Below are positions 25,930 to 38,800 of a stretch of DNA of 64,000 nucleotides, one piece after another. The DNA comes from Citrus sinensis (Eukaryota; Streptophyta; Magnoliopsida; Sapindales; Rutaceae), in NCBI RefSeq assembly GCF_022201045.2, contig NC_068563.1:29051001-29115000 (forward strand). Direction: 5' to 3'. Made by a program: the position numbers and the translations under genes. The notes under the pieces are model-generated. The model worked only from the letters and a program-made list of their open reading frames with translations, searched no databases and was not told the DNA's origin. The stretch's first letter is position 1; every line of letters starts with the position of its first letter.

Positions 25930-26282
25930 TTTTTTTTTTTAAACTGATTAAGCATCAGTTGGTTACTGTATCACACAGAGATATATACAACTACTATGAC
26001 ACCAAGTCATTACACTGATATTTACAATAAGATATATATACATGGGACTTATATTATTACATTTTTATTCTATGAAGTACATGCCCATTCAAATACCCCT
26101 CACAGAGGAGGGATGTCTCTGCTCCACTTGCATTTCGCAATGGAGAAAGACGTTATAAGAAATCTCCACACAATTATGTTTAATTGAGGGAGATTGAATC
26201 CGTGGGGACTCGAACCATTGACCTCATAGTCATGCTTAACTTTGAGGGCAATGGTTCACCACTAGGCTACAAGCCCAAGTGT
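25930..26282 (-). mobile_element. tRNA-related SINE (353 bp) with 17-bp TSD
   Basis: On the minus strand the element starts near 26282 and contains an A-box (TAGCCTAGTGG) and a B-box (GGTTCGAGTCC) spaced about 45 bp apart, as in tRNA-derived SINEs. It ends in a run of 11 A at 25930-25940. It is flanked by a perfect 17-bp direct repeat (25913-25929 and 26283-26299). Short length, internal Pol III promoter, poly-A tail and long duplication together identify a retroposed SINE. The intact boxes and perfect duplication suggest relative youth. Confidence 0.92.
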
Positions 26283-26299
26283 CACGTGCTTACTAGTCT
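26283..26299. repeat. Right target-site duplication of SINE
   Basis: Exact 17-bp copy of 25913-25929. Confidence 0.9.
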
Positions 26300-28904
26300 A
26301 GATACCAAATTTCCCACCAAACAGAGTGTGTCCTGCTTTTCTCCTCCTCTCTTTAGTTTTTCAATTAGGTTAGCTAATATAGAACGTGCAAAGACCACCC
26401 TCCCTCTTTCTCTCCACTCAATTGTTATATTATTCATCATTTGTCTATATACATCTGAATATCAGGTTAGTCATCTTCCTCCAATAGGAGTTGGGCATCT
26501 GAAAATGAGCACTTTACTTATGATGTGACATCAAAGTTAAAAAACTAAATATTTGGGGAGTTCTGTTGATTTTTACCCTGTTGGAAGGTGAGAGTCTAGT
26601 TAAGTCCTTGAAATGACTATTGTTATTGTATTCTGGAGGTTGAAAATAATTGAAATGACTGTTGTTATTATATTGGTTGGGGGAAATAGGATGGCTGGGC
26701 TCAATTAGGGAGTTTATGCTAGTAATCATCTGATCTTTCTTGCCTTCATAATGGATTTTGCTTTGCCAATAAGAAGTAGAAGCAAAAGCTATATTTGGAC
26801 TGCAACCAGATTAACAAATAACAACTTTAATTCATTGTTACTCCTTTCCAATCTTGCAAAAGACTTACCCATTTCATGTAATTTTCTGTCATTTGCAGAA
26901 TCCGTGTTACTCTTAAAAGAGATAGTGTTTACCCCACGATGGTTCGATTTAACAGAGGAAATTACATCTACGCCTTGAGGTGACTTGGGAATCTGCCAAT
27001 TCAATGGCAAATATAATGAACTAATGAGGTTGATGTTATAGATCAATCGAATTCAACCCATGCCTGTTGGATCATCTGCAGTTAGTAGATAGATCTTCTT
27101 GGGATGATACGGAAGCAATGTGTTGTTTTTTTGCTACCATGCATTACGTCCCAATGACAGATCCTAGTATATTTATTCATTCATCAATCCTATCAAGTAT
27201 CTAATCCTGATGCCGAAAATTCTGTGCTCCACCTTCTTCTTTCGAGTAACCTTTTTTTTTTTTTTTTGTGTGTGTGTGGTCTTTATCGGTTACCATTGCA
27301 GGGATGATGTGAGTATTGGCGGTAAGATTAGTAGCAAATTGAATATATTAAAAGAAGGGAAGGGGTATTAGCCGCTGGCGCTGCCATGCTTTCTTTCAAT
27401 AACTGGAATAACAATCCCCACGATCAAAATTTTAAATAAATCTGCAAAATTACTTATTACTTGGCCCCATGATCTAAATTTTGAATTTGTGTGAATCATC
27501 GTTATCAACCTCCCACTCTTGTAGCAGAAAAATCTTCAAGATCGATTTCATCATACATTTATAATTTATTACTGTGCTGGCCCCTGAGAAGTAAAGATTC
27601 ATTTATTTCGCAAGCTCCTCCAGTGAAAGGTGCATGCTTCCTATGTTCACAACAACCAAAAAGCATATACATATGTTGCAGGGAACTTGGCCCATGAGGC
27701 TTGCTTTGTAGCCCAGAATCCAATTTAGAAAATTTCATGACTACTTCATGGTTAAGTTTCCGAGTGTACTTATTTTTCAGTTGTTAGTCAAACACTCTAA
27801 CAAGCACGAACAATGCCATCATTAAAAGTTGGTTTTAAAGTTTTGGGTATCAAAGCTAAAAGACATACCTACCGAGGCAATTATAGCGTACCGTTGTTTA
27901 CAATACAGTCCCTCACATTCTTTTTATTTCAAATTTTAAATTTTTTTATCGTTTTAAATTTTTCGTTGTCGATATTTGACACCTCAAATTTTTATATATT
28001 ATGTATGAAATATCTTAAGATAGGAGTTAAGAGCGAAAACTTAAGGGTACCAACAATGAATCCAATAAAATTTAGGAGATGTTGTACATATTGAACAGCA
28101 AAATTGATGATAAATTTTCATATCTTGTAAAATTTAAAAAGTTTAATATTATTATTATTAGTAAAATATTAATTCTTGATTGATTACCCAAAATAAGAAT
28201 CAAGTTCTCTTCTCCATCATAAGGTTACAAAGTCCGCATTGAAAGGTGCCACCGAACAGAAAAGGAAACAAAAAATAAATAAAAAGCAAGGAATTTTCTG
28301 ATCCAAGTCACACCATCTCCATTGACCTTCAATTTAATGAATGAGTTAGTTGATAGTCGCTTTAACGTCAAGAAAGCTCAAAGAGTTCCGTAAACTATAA
28401 TCTCTTCCAAACTTGTTATTCTTTCCCACCCTTTAATTTGTAACAAATTGGTGCTTTTGCTTGCCCGTAATAGATAATTCAACGATTTACATTCTCGTGA
28501 CTTTCGTTTCCAAATCCAATCATTGTGGCTTCCGAGATTGTCAGCAAACCACCACAACATTCAATCCCAATGTGATATATTATGATTTTTTTCTTTTAAC
28601 TTCCGTTTGCCAATGGTGTATACATGTATAAAATATACTTTAGTAATGTGATTAAACAAGAAACACAATAATTATTGCTACACAAGTTAATGCATTTATC
28701 AAACAAAATAATGCAATTTTACTCAAAGTTTATATTTCACATTTAAAAACACCTAAATCCAAAATTTGTGTCAGTTGATAGTTAAGCCCCGCTGATTTAA
28801 GAATGTAAGATTAAATCTCACGGCTTAAAAATGAATGGATATTTAAATTATGTTAGTATTAATGTATTATCATATTATGCACACCAATAAGCACGTAGAT
28901 CAAT
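26300..28904. other. Intergenic, no supported gene
   Basis: Short ORFs occur on both strands, but none shows a recognisable domain. An imperfect direct repeat (GAAATGACTRTTGTTATTRTATT, shown here with R for purine in two parts: GAAATGACTRTTG and TTATTRTATT) occurs at about 26608-26635 and 26650-26675. A T run with GT repeat is at 27252-27280. Nothing else is evident. Confidence 0.5.
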
Positions 28905-28918
28905 ATTATGCACACCAA

Positions 28919-29102
28919 TAAGTGCGTAAATTAATTGGTATGAGATTGTTTTATCTTAACTAAGGTTCACGGTTCGAAACTTGGGAATGCAGCTGCGTTA
29001 AATACGTGTTGAGAGATTTTTGCTGCCGTAGTGGTCCCACCCGACATGAATTTAGATTAGTCGGAGCCCAATGTGATCAAATGGTTTAATATACCAAAAA
29101 AA
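28919..29102 (+). mobile_element. Second tRNA-related SINE (184 bp)
   Basis: It is flanked by the 14-bp direct repeat ATTATGCACACCAA at 28905-28918 and 29103-29116. The element carries a B-box-like GGTTCGAAACT and a weak A-box (TTGGTATGAGA), a body reading GGTCCCACCCGACATG and TTAGTCGGAGCC, and ends in an A run. A further copy of the flanking word lies at 28873-28886, so the target already contained a short local duplication or two events occurred. The family differs from that of the SINE at 25930. Confidence 0.82.
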
Positions 29103-29790
29103 ATTATGCACACCAAAATCATCTGTTTAAAATCTAAACAGATGAAACTCAAAATAAAAAAGATTGAAAAATGCTAAGTATAGAGAAATATGAGAGAAAT
29201 AAAGAAAAAAGAAGAAGAGAGAGGATAAATTTATCTCATCTTTCTTTACGCTAAACACTACTCTAATAATAACAACAACAATTATAATAATAATACGATA
29301 TAACTGTTAATTTTTAATACGGTGGAGGTGTAGTTTTTCGGGGTCCGGGGGGAAGCGGGGAATTTTCTCCTTTACCCATATATGTGTGTGTTTTTTTTTT
29401 TTTTTTGTATTTTGTCCTGCGGATTGTTGTGGTGCCCCATCGATGACAGCCAGCATGAAAAGATTAGCTGGCTGTGCACGAGTCAACATGGTGGCACATA
29501 TGTCACTTAGCCATCTCATGCAAATTAATCAGACCATTCTCAGCTCCTACAATTTGTACTGTACTTACTTTTTAACCTCAGAAAGACAAAAGAAAACAAC
29601 AAATCTGCAGTACAAATTTAATAGAGTTGGCTTCTAAAAAGTTTAATGGAGTCATACGTATTTATTCTACCTCCATTCTGCTGCATGCAATGCAAAATCT
29701 AGTCTCATGCATTCAATCTAATAGACAACAAATGCCGCCCCTTTCCAGCTTTCTTGGGGAGTTTTTATGTGTGTGCGTGTAGTTATTTAT

Positions 29791-29795
<5 letters not shown>

Positions 29796-29829
<34 letters not shown>
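29796..29829. repeat. CT microsatellite
   Basis: CT dinucleotide run with one interruption (TTT) near 29820. Confidence 0.9.
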
Positions 29830-29830
<1 letters not shown>

Positions 29831-32529
29831 CATCCAGCCAAGCCTGCAAAAGCTTACAAGGCAAACCAGAGATTGTCGTATTAGTACGCGTGGTACTGCT
29901 ATAAAGGTAGCTGGCTTGCTCGTTGTTCTTAACGTTTCATTTCAATGCATTCATGATCAAAACATGCATGCGTATAAACGGGGTTTCGTGGGTTTTAAAA
30001 AATATTTTAATTTTGACAGATGGGAAATGATTGTGGGTTATTATTATTATATTATTATTATTATTTGATAAGTTGGTGGGTTATTAGATTAGATATAATA
30101 AGGAATTAATAAAGATGTGCAAGATAAAAAGAAGGTGAAAATTTTTATGGCATGAAAGAGCTAGCTCTGGAATAACGCAACAATGAAATTAGCATAATTA
30201 TTTGTAACTTTCGTTGACACTTAACAGGCTCAAATGAGCCGGAGTTCACATTGGTAGTAACACTAACAGGCTCCCCTACCCCTATTTCTATCTTCTAACA
30301 TCTTGCATGTTATGTCTGGTTGCCCCATCTTCATAACTGATGAGCTGGAACTCTAATAATAAACTTCATTAAACTGTGATCTCCAAACTGTCTATATTTA
30401 ACTTAATAACTATATATAATAATAATAATTGTATATGCAATTTTTTTTTTCATTATATATGGATGATCAAACGACCAAATGAAGGTAACTTTTCTTCCAT
30501 GATAAGGACCAATCAGTACATATGTCATTAATCTCCCAAATCTATGTTTGTGATGGATTAAAAATTAATTATTTCAAGTTCAAATAAAAATTAACGATTA
30601 AATAATTAAATAGAAAAACATGCATGTTTATTTCTTTATTTTGAGATCAAAGCTGCATGCTATTATACAAATATACAGAGTTAAACTGCAATCACGAGGA
30701 GATATCAACTCCTTTCAAAATAAAACTGAATATTCTTTGTCATTAAAAAATTCCATTAACTGACTAAATTTTGCGTGCTTACCGATTCTGTTTATTTTAG
30801 TGAAAATATCCTTGTGCATTTAATTTTATAGGTCATTTTATCACTGTAGAATTTGTTTTCTTTTAGGTTGGCTTTATATTGAGAGATTATTTATTAAATA
30901 CCCAACTTGTAAATTGTTATGGGGCTTATATTGAACCATTATCTACCAGTATCAAGTAATAATTGTTAGTTCATTTGCTGCGGTGCATAAACTGTAACTG
31001 TTCATCACAGATTTGGAAAAAGCAAAGATATCAATAAACTTTTTTTTTTCATTTAATCATAATCATAGTTCATTTTAACTTAATCGATGCAACAAGTCTA
31101 TGAAGAAGTCATGCCCTTGCAACACTTGCAGATATATTCGCATTTAGCGGCCGACCAATTAATGATTGATTAATTTATATGGAATTTTGATTTCACCTTA
31201 GCCTTCGGTTTTGCCAACCGTATACTCTGTCTAATTTTTGCACTAAAAGTGAGAGATTTTCTGTCGTAATTAGTCCCCTTCACACTCTGTGAGTACAGTG
31301 GAAGTATATAATATATATAGATTGACACGTCAAATGATAATTATTTATCAATGATGTAATGAGGGACATTACTTACATTATAGTGCGTTATTTATTTAAC
31401 CGACGGTTTCGGTATTAGATAAAAAAATATTTATATGTAATATTTGTTGATCTATGTGGTGGGATAAATTATCCACTAAATCATTTATGTTTAACTATAA
31501 ACTAACCAACCCTATAAAAAAAATTTATATTATTTGTGATAAGGTTACAAAAATGACATTATTTTTTTCAAAAAAAAATAAAATTGATCTTGTTATTGGC
31601 GCTTTAAGGCAAAAAGAGATTGGGACAAAAAAAACAACGATGACAGTCTTTACTTGCTCTGTGTCATCTATTACACTTTAATATTATTAGTATACAAAGT
31701 TTGCATTTGACCTAATGTGGCTCACGTGTGAAACTCATATAATTCACCACATGAAATTTTTTTATTTATATAAATCTGAAAATATGTTAATAAAAAAGAG
31801 AAATTCACCACATGAAAATGGCTAATGAGATAATATGATAAATGACCAATTATATATAGTATAACAACTTTATAAATATATTGTATAATTTATCTTTTCA
31901 AAGAGTTCTTTAACATGCACTACTATAATTAGATTAAAAGATTTGACCCAAATTGTTGGCTTGAGGATGATTTGAATAATATTAAGAGTTAAAAACAGAA
32001 TTTCATCCTAATCAATGACTTAGATGTTGTTCTAAGGGCGTTTGGTGAGTGGTTTAATGAAGTGCAATGATAGAACACATGATTACACAAATTAGAAAGT
32101 CTATGGTTCGAACTAATTCAATTTTTTAAGTAAACGATCATTCCTATCGCGAAAGAAAACACGAATTTGCTATACAAAACAAGATTCTTCCAATATATAA
32201 TTAAGTGAATCAATCAAGTTGATTATCCATTTTGTTGGTTCAATTAAAAACAACTATTCAATAAATTAAATAATATAAAAAAAAATAACGTCAATAAAGT
32301 TATGGCTAATATCCAAATTAATCTCATTTCTATTCAGAATTTTCTTTCACCTAGTGGACATAACTACCACTTACCAAAGAATCGGTAAAAGAATAATGGC
32401 CTTTTGTGGTTCAGAGAATTGAATAAATCCCATCCACAACGCAAAATAATAATAACACGTAAAATGAATACAAATAAACTTCCAACATATTTTTCTATTT
32501 CGGTTAACCCATAACTTCGGACCTTTGGC

Positions 32530-34112
32530 CACGTGTCAATCAAATAAGACGCTCGCTTCATTTATTAATTACTAGTCTTTTTTTCATTTAAAAAAATTAA
32601 GAACCGAAAATTTTTTACACCTTAAAAAACGAATAATCCAATATGGGGCCCCCCACTAGCGTCGGACCCACCACAAGCCCCATGCGCCTTATCCCCGAAC
32701 ATAACGCCGTTGACGATTCTTATCCTTGACTTGCCACGTGAGACGCAACCCTGCCGTCGGACCTTCCATCCCAAACGGAGATTCCCCTCACGCCGTCACT
32801 GTTAATGATAGCACCACCTGTCCCTAGGCTAGTCTGCGCTCCCTTTCGTTTCAAAATTTTAAAAAGTTTTAAAATTTAAAACCACCGCAACACGCACAAA
32901 TACCACCCAAAAATTAAAAAAGGAAAAAAAAGCGTCCTGATAATACTGACCAAAAAGCCGCCAATAGGAACCTTTCTCTTTGCCACGTCATAAAACTTGT
33001 CTTCTACAGGATCCAACGTGGCACAAAAACATATGGCTACAAATACTTGCTACAACTGAAAAAAGTACGAAACATGCTTATCGGGATAACAAGTTAACAA
33101 CTGCTTCAATCAACCTACCATCTACGATGAAAAATGTAAGCTTAAATGACGTAAACGCCCCTGTAATTTTGTGTATTAGCCCATTAGGACATCAGATCCC
33201 CTGTAGATCTGGGCTGAGAATCTCCGCCATCTGATAAAAGAATAAAATATTGGTATCAGATCTGTTTGCCACGTGATGGTTATGTAACTGCCCCGCTGGC
33301 GTTGGCTTGCGAGTTTTCAGTTGTATGCGGTAACTTCCCCTGTCCTCGTCCTTAAATTAAACGTGCGGTAAATCTCTAGCACGATTAATTGAACAAGTTT
33401 ATTTATTTATTTTATTAATTGAGCGTGTTTATTTATTTTTAATTTTCTCCAACGTCTTTAAGTGTGATTCTACTAGTAATTAAAAAAAGAAATCGGTTTG
33501 AATAGTAAAAATGATGGTTTTTCCTCAAACTTATCCAAAATTGACCTTAATATTTGTACTTTAACGTGGTTGAAGCCCATAATTTGCGCATGAGTACAAA
33601 TTAAGACCTTGATTTATACGTCCAATTTTTATTGAACTTAATATTGTCCTCTAATCCCCTATTTCTTAACAAAATTTTGATATACAACAACGAGATTCTA
33701 CAAATAAAGTGAAGAATATAATAATAAAACTCATAATACAATGTGGATACATACGTCACGAATATTTGTGGGTGAAATTTTTATATGATTCACAACAATT
33801 TAGCATGAAATTTTCACAATCAATATTGAATTGCTGACAATTACATATACATTCACATTTTATAATCAGCAAAATAAGATTGAGCTTCTGTGCTACATAT
33901 ATTTGTACCAAACTTTTGTGTGACCGTGAACCAAAAAACAAAAGATGCCTAATTCATACAAAATTTTGAGTGCTAAGTGCACATCCCTAGATTCTACCAA
34001 ATATTAAGGTAAAAATAAATAAAGTACAAAAATTCGGTATCTTTGTGACCCAACGTTTTTTTCGATTGTGGAAGGCGATACATGGCCACAGGATACAGCA
34101 ACCTTCCACGTG
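32530..34112. promoter_or_regulatory. Cluster of G-box/ABRE-like motifs
   Basis: CACGTG occurs at 32530, 32735, 33270 and 34107, with related GCCACGTCA near 32982 and AACGTGGCAC near 33015. Another CACGTG is at 31723. Such ACGT-core sites bind bZIP and bHLH factors in light and ABA responses. The last one is about 100 bp upstream of the likely TRFL2-like transcript start; the rest are up to 1.7 kb away. Function is inferred only from the motif. Confidence 0.35.
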
Positions 34113-34214
34113 GCAGAATCGGAGCACAAAGGAAAAATTGGAGGGTCACCAAATTAGGAAGAACCGGTCTTAAGGTGGTTTAATGGAAACCGGCAATAGC
34201 CAGTAGCGAAATGG

Positions 34215-35849
34215 GTGTTTACCGATAGGCTCGGTGACAAGGGTCAATGGTATAAGTGCTGGGGTTTAAGCAAATTGTTGGGTGGTTTTCAGAGGGTTTT
34301 GGTGATCGGTGAGAGAGAGAGAGAGACAAAAGAAAAAGAATTAAAAAGAGAGAATTTTTGTTTATTGAAGAGAGGAATTGAGAAGGTAAATTTTGATGGG
34401 TTGAGTTTAAAACGTGGATTTGTTTCCTTGTTTTGTTTGTTTGTTTGTTTCTCGGGAAAATATGGGTTAGAAAATGAGGGAAGGTTTTGGATTTGGAAAG
34501 AAATTGAGCGAATTGATTTCTCTTTTTCAATTATCCGATCTTTTCATTTCTGCCAATTTCGCTTAAAGGCTTCCCGTTTGAACGATAAATTGCTTTCAGA
34601 GGTGAGGAATTTGAACTGCTGTGAGTTTTTTTGGCTGGATTTTTTTTTTTGTAATTTAAAATAATGTTGTTGTTTTTGTTTTTTTTCGGGTGACAATTGT
34701 GTTTGGGTGCCGGAAAAATTCAATTAAAAGGAAATTTAAACCCCGAAATGCCCTGCTTCCAACTACTTTTGGCACCAAAATGTTTATTCTTATTTTATTT
34801 TTTTATTGTTTTTAATTTTTCATTTCATCTTCTTTTGCGAAATTGGTTGATGTTTTGGGATTTTATTGTTGATTTTGTTTTTAGACCCCAATTGGGACTT
34901 TTTCATGGGTTCGATCTGGGATTTGACGGATAATTCAATATTTCACCAAATATTTTATATTAAATACTCAACATTTTTTAACAAATGACTAAGCTTTACA
35001 CTTTTTAAAACTTTTTTTTTAATTTGCTGTTGAGTTTTGGAGATCGATCTTTGTTCAGGGTTTTAGATCACTTTCCTTTTTTCGTAATTTGATTGCAAAC
35101 TGGCCAAATTATCCCTAATTTTTGTCTTTCAAGTCTGGAATAATTCTATGGATTCTATGCTTGGATCCTTCTCTGTTTCGGGGTTTTGTTGTGGTTTAGG
35201 TTTTATCTTTTTGAGAAAATTTCATATATTTGAAGGAGTTTTTTTTTTAATAGAATTTTTGGTTTTTAATGGTTTTTATGCACCTCTAGTTAGTTACCCA
35301 TATGTGCATCTGCATATAATTTTCACTCAATTTTGTGTTTTTGAGGTTTATCTTATTGATTATTGTATTGGGTTTTAGTGATTTTGGTTTTAGAAGGTCA
35401 GATCATGTGGATCTGGTGGTAGTTGCGGAAATAGGTTTCTATGTGAAATTTGGTGTGTGTCGATGAATTTGTCTTGGTTGTTTTCTTTTAATCAAATTAA
35501 GGCCCTAGAATTGGTAGTAATTATCAAATTTTGAAACCGTTTTCTGTGCAAATGGAAGGATTTTGACTGATTTATGCCGTTCTATTTTATTTACCATTTA
35601 GGAGATTGAAATTTGGTCTATTGTATGATATGGTACATTGATGCTTATAATTTAATATATAGAAGCAGTTTCGGGTGTAAATATGTTGTCACTTCTACAT
35701 TTTCTGTAAGGCATGAAAACTTTTACGCTAATATTTCCCTGGGTACTATTTCAGGGGTTTGTGGGTTTAAGATTTCCGTGGTGCACCATTATTGGAAAAT
35801 AAATTAAGAATGCTGTTTGCTGAATTGTTCTTGGTGTGATCTTTGAGAT
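34215..35849 (+). other. 5' UTR and leader intron of the TRFL2-like gene
   Basis: A GA-rich leader runs from about 34200 to 34601 and ends in AGAG followed by GTGAGG, a strong donor. TTTCAG at 35747-35753 is a good acceptor, leaving a short second leader exon before the ATG at 35850. The 149-codon ORF at 34215 falls in this leader and has no recognisable domain, so I treat it as chance. The borders are inferred, not proven. Confidence 0.5.
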
Positions 35850-38800
35850 ATGGTGTTGCAGAAAAGGTTAGATTACGGATTTAATGGCTATCAGGTGCCT
35901 TATACACCTCGAGCCACCAGATCAGCTAGGGTAATATATTCAACTATGCTTGTCTGGCCCAATTTATTTCTGCACTTCTGTGTTTTCCTTCTGCTGATCC
36001 ATGACAATCATTTTTTCCAGAAGAGGTGTTCGTTCAAGAAAAGAGCTGAAGACAATCAAATGTGTGCATTTGACTTATTGGCCACCGTAGCTGGAAAGTT
36101 ATTGCTTGAGAAACAATGTACTCCTAGTTCCAGTAACACACCTAGTGATGAAGATCAGTCTGCAGTTGCAAAAGAGATTGAGCAAAAAGCAATGCAGGAC
36201 GAAAACAAACAATTGAAAGTAGAAACATGTGATCAAGGGAGCTGTGATAGGGGATTCTTTGTCTCTGATCTTGTCTCACAAGCTCATGATCAGAAATGTA
36301 GTCTTAAGCCACCATCATGTCAACAGGCTGATGCCCATCCTGGATTTGCCTCAGTAATAACAACTTCTGATTGCTCTGAGGGGTTTGGTGATCAGAAGTT
36401 GGTGAATGGCAAACCCAAGAATGAAATGGGAACTTTAGCTAGCAAAGTAGAGGTGGGTCCATCTGGGTACATGGGGTATGGTAACTGTAAAGTAGAGGCC
36501 GAAACTAATAAGTTTATGAAAGATGAGTCACATAAGACTGCAAAGGTGCAACTTGGTACTAGGGCTGATGGGTGCAGTTTTGAGGATCCATTGGTTTGGG
36601 ATGGGAAACCTCCTGCAGTTAGTTCAGATAGTAGTGCCAAGGCGCCTTTGTGCGGGGACCACAGTCCCCATATTTCTTTTCCTGCTAGCCAGGATTATGT
36701 AAATGTAGTTAGTAGAGATGATGACGAAAATTCCTCAGGGTGTACTCACCCTAACACCACCAAAAGGTCCTTTAGGCCAGCACCACGTATTGGGGACAGA
36801 AGAATAAGGAAAATATTGGCATCTAAATATTGGAAAGTAGCTCCAAAATTGAAGGATGCAACACTTTCCAATACTGGTAAGTGGCTAATTTGTGATAGTA
36901 AGTGGCTCCTTCATCATTTTGTCTCTCCTTATTTTGAGATTATATTGCAGTATTTTAAACATGATTCACTAATCTGACTATTGTTATCTTATAAATGGAA
37001 GTTCTGATGGTTTCAGATGGTGATCTAAAGACTGTTTACCATAATAGGAATAGCTATTACAGAAGTATAAGATCTGAACGGAATTATCCAATCAAGAAAA
37101 GGAGACTTTTTAACTGTAGCTCAGTACCAAATTATGATCGAAAAATTCGTAGTGAGGGTATTTGTGTTTCACCTGAGAGATGCATCAATGGAGATGTTTC
37201 TGCTTTGTGTGCAAAGATGCATGAAGGTATATTAAGATACATGCTTTTTCTTAAGTTTTGATGATTTATTATATTTGGATTTAGCTTTACTGCTACCTGC
37301 AGTCTTTGATCAATTCTAAATTGTTATGCAGTGACTGGCGCATCATCTTCAGTGGCAGGTTCACACACATCATTTCAATCTAGGGATTCTCACGGTATGA
37401 GAGCCTTTGATGGAGTGATTCATTTGAACATCTTTGAATTGATTGTTGTATGACATTCAAAGATATTCTTACACGAAGATGTCTTTCCTTTTGCCCAGTG
37501 AAACTTAGGATCAAGTCTTTCAGGGTGCCAGAGCTTTTTATTGAACTACCAGAGACTGCAACTGTTGGTTCTCTGAAGGTATACGGTCTTGGATTTTGAT
37601 GATCTTGATAATGCAGTTGGCAGTTACTTCGGTGTCAAAACATATTGGTTGATGATGCTTAGAGATTGTTCTACATCTAGTCTTCTTCCATTCCTTGCTT
37701 TCTTGTCATTTTGGCTGACTGAAGGATGATGTCTGCATGTCTTTATTTTTTGGTTTTGAAGAATCATAATTTATGTGGTACACCTGTGTATTTTGATATA
37801 TTTGTATACATGCATGCTTTGTTTCTATATACTCAACATGGTGAAGGATAGCATCTATTGCAATTTGCCATTTGATTGATGGGCTTCATTCATCAACAAC
37901 TTGGTTTCTTCAATGCATTCTCATTTCTTTGATACCCGCGATTGTTTCTTAGAGGAGGGTTATGGAGGCAGTGAATGCTATTCTTGGAGGCGGATTACGC
38001 GTTGGCGTACTTCTTCAAGGAAAGAAGGTCAAAGATGACAACAAAACGCTACTTCAGACCGGGATTTCTCATGATAACCAGAAGGATGTTTTGGGTTTTA
38101 GCCTGGAGCCTAAGACTTCACGAACTCCCCCACCATTGTGCAGTGGAGATTCTCCCTTTATGCTTCCCTCCAATGCACCTCAGCCTCTTGCCAGGTATTA
38201 GGAATTTGCTTCTACACCCCCCCACAAACTTGATTTCTCATGTAGCTAATTTTGCAATGTTTGTTTTCTTCATTTTAAGTTATCAGCCTCTAGAGGCAAG
38301 AATCTAGGTCAAACGTGAAGAAATATAGGTAACTCAAGCTTATATTAATTCTCTTTGTACAAGGTATCCACCCGCTCCAGGTGTTGTTCACCAGGGAACT
38401 TGTGATGCTGTGCCTGAGCTGCAAATGGCCAATGCTGTCAACTTTATTGAAAGTGATCATGATTCAGCACCCTCTCCTACTGACATGTCAATAGACAAAA
38501 GCACAAAGGACTCTAAAGCACTGGTAACTGTTCCAGCAATGAGTGTGGAGGCACTGGCTGTGGTTCCAGTGCACCGGAAATCCAAGCGATCCGAAATAGT
38601 GCAACGCCGAATTCGTCGACCTTTCTCTGTTGCTGAAGTTGAAGCTCTTGTTCAAGCTGTTGAGAAACTTGGGACTGGAAGGTTTGTTGAAATGCTATAT
38701 TTTTGCTTGTAAGACGTGACAAAGTGATTAGATATTTGCCAATCTTGGATTATTCTGGAATGATACCCGAGGAAAATTTTATAGGGATCACTTGCTTTGA

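Larger units (their letters stand above)
29117..34200. other. Intergenic region upstream of the TRFL2-like gene
   Basis: No gene could be supported over 5 kb. It holds a CT microsatellite (29796-29829), a TTA run (30037-30063), a 16-bp direct repeat AATTCACCACATGAAA (about 31741 and 31802), and a GC-richer patch at 32640-32850 inside AT-rich DNA. From 31723 to 34112 there are several CACGTG or ACGTGGC motifs. Confidence 0.5.

Noticed and set aside
31741-31817. 16-bp direct repeat AATTCACCACATGAAA
   Set aside because: The 45-bp AT-rich DNA between the copies has no element features; it may be an excision scar, but nothing supports that.
32030-32160. Possible third full SINE (GGTTCGAACTA word)
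   Set aside because: No A-box, no A tail and no flanking duplication were found.
34215-34664. 149-codon ORF upstream of the TRFL2-like gene
   Set aside because: It lies in the expected 5' UTR, crosses a strong splice donor at 34601, and its product is low-complexity Lys/Phe-rich without a domain.
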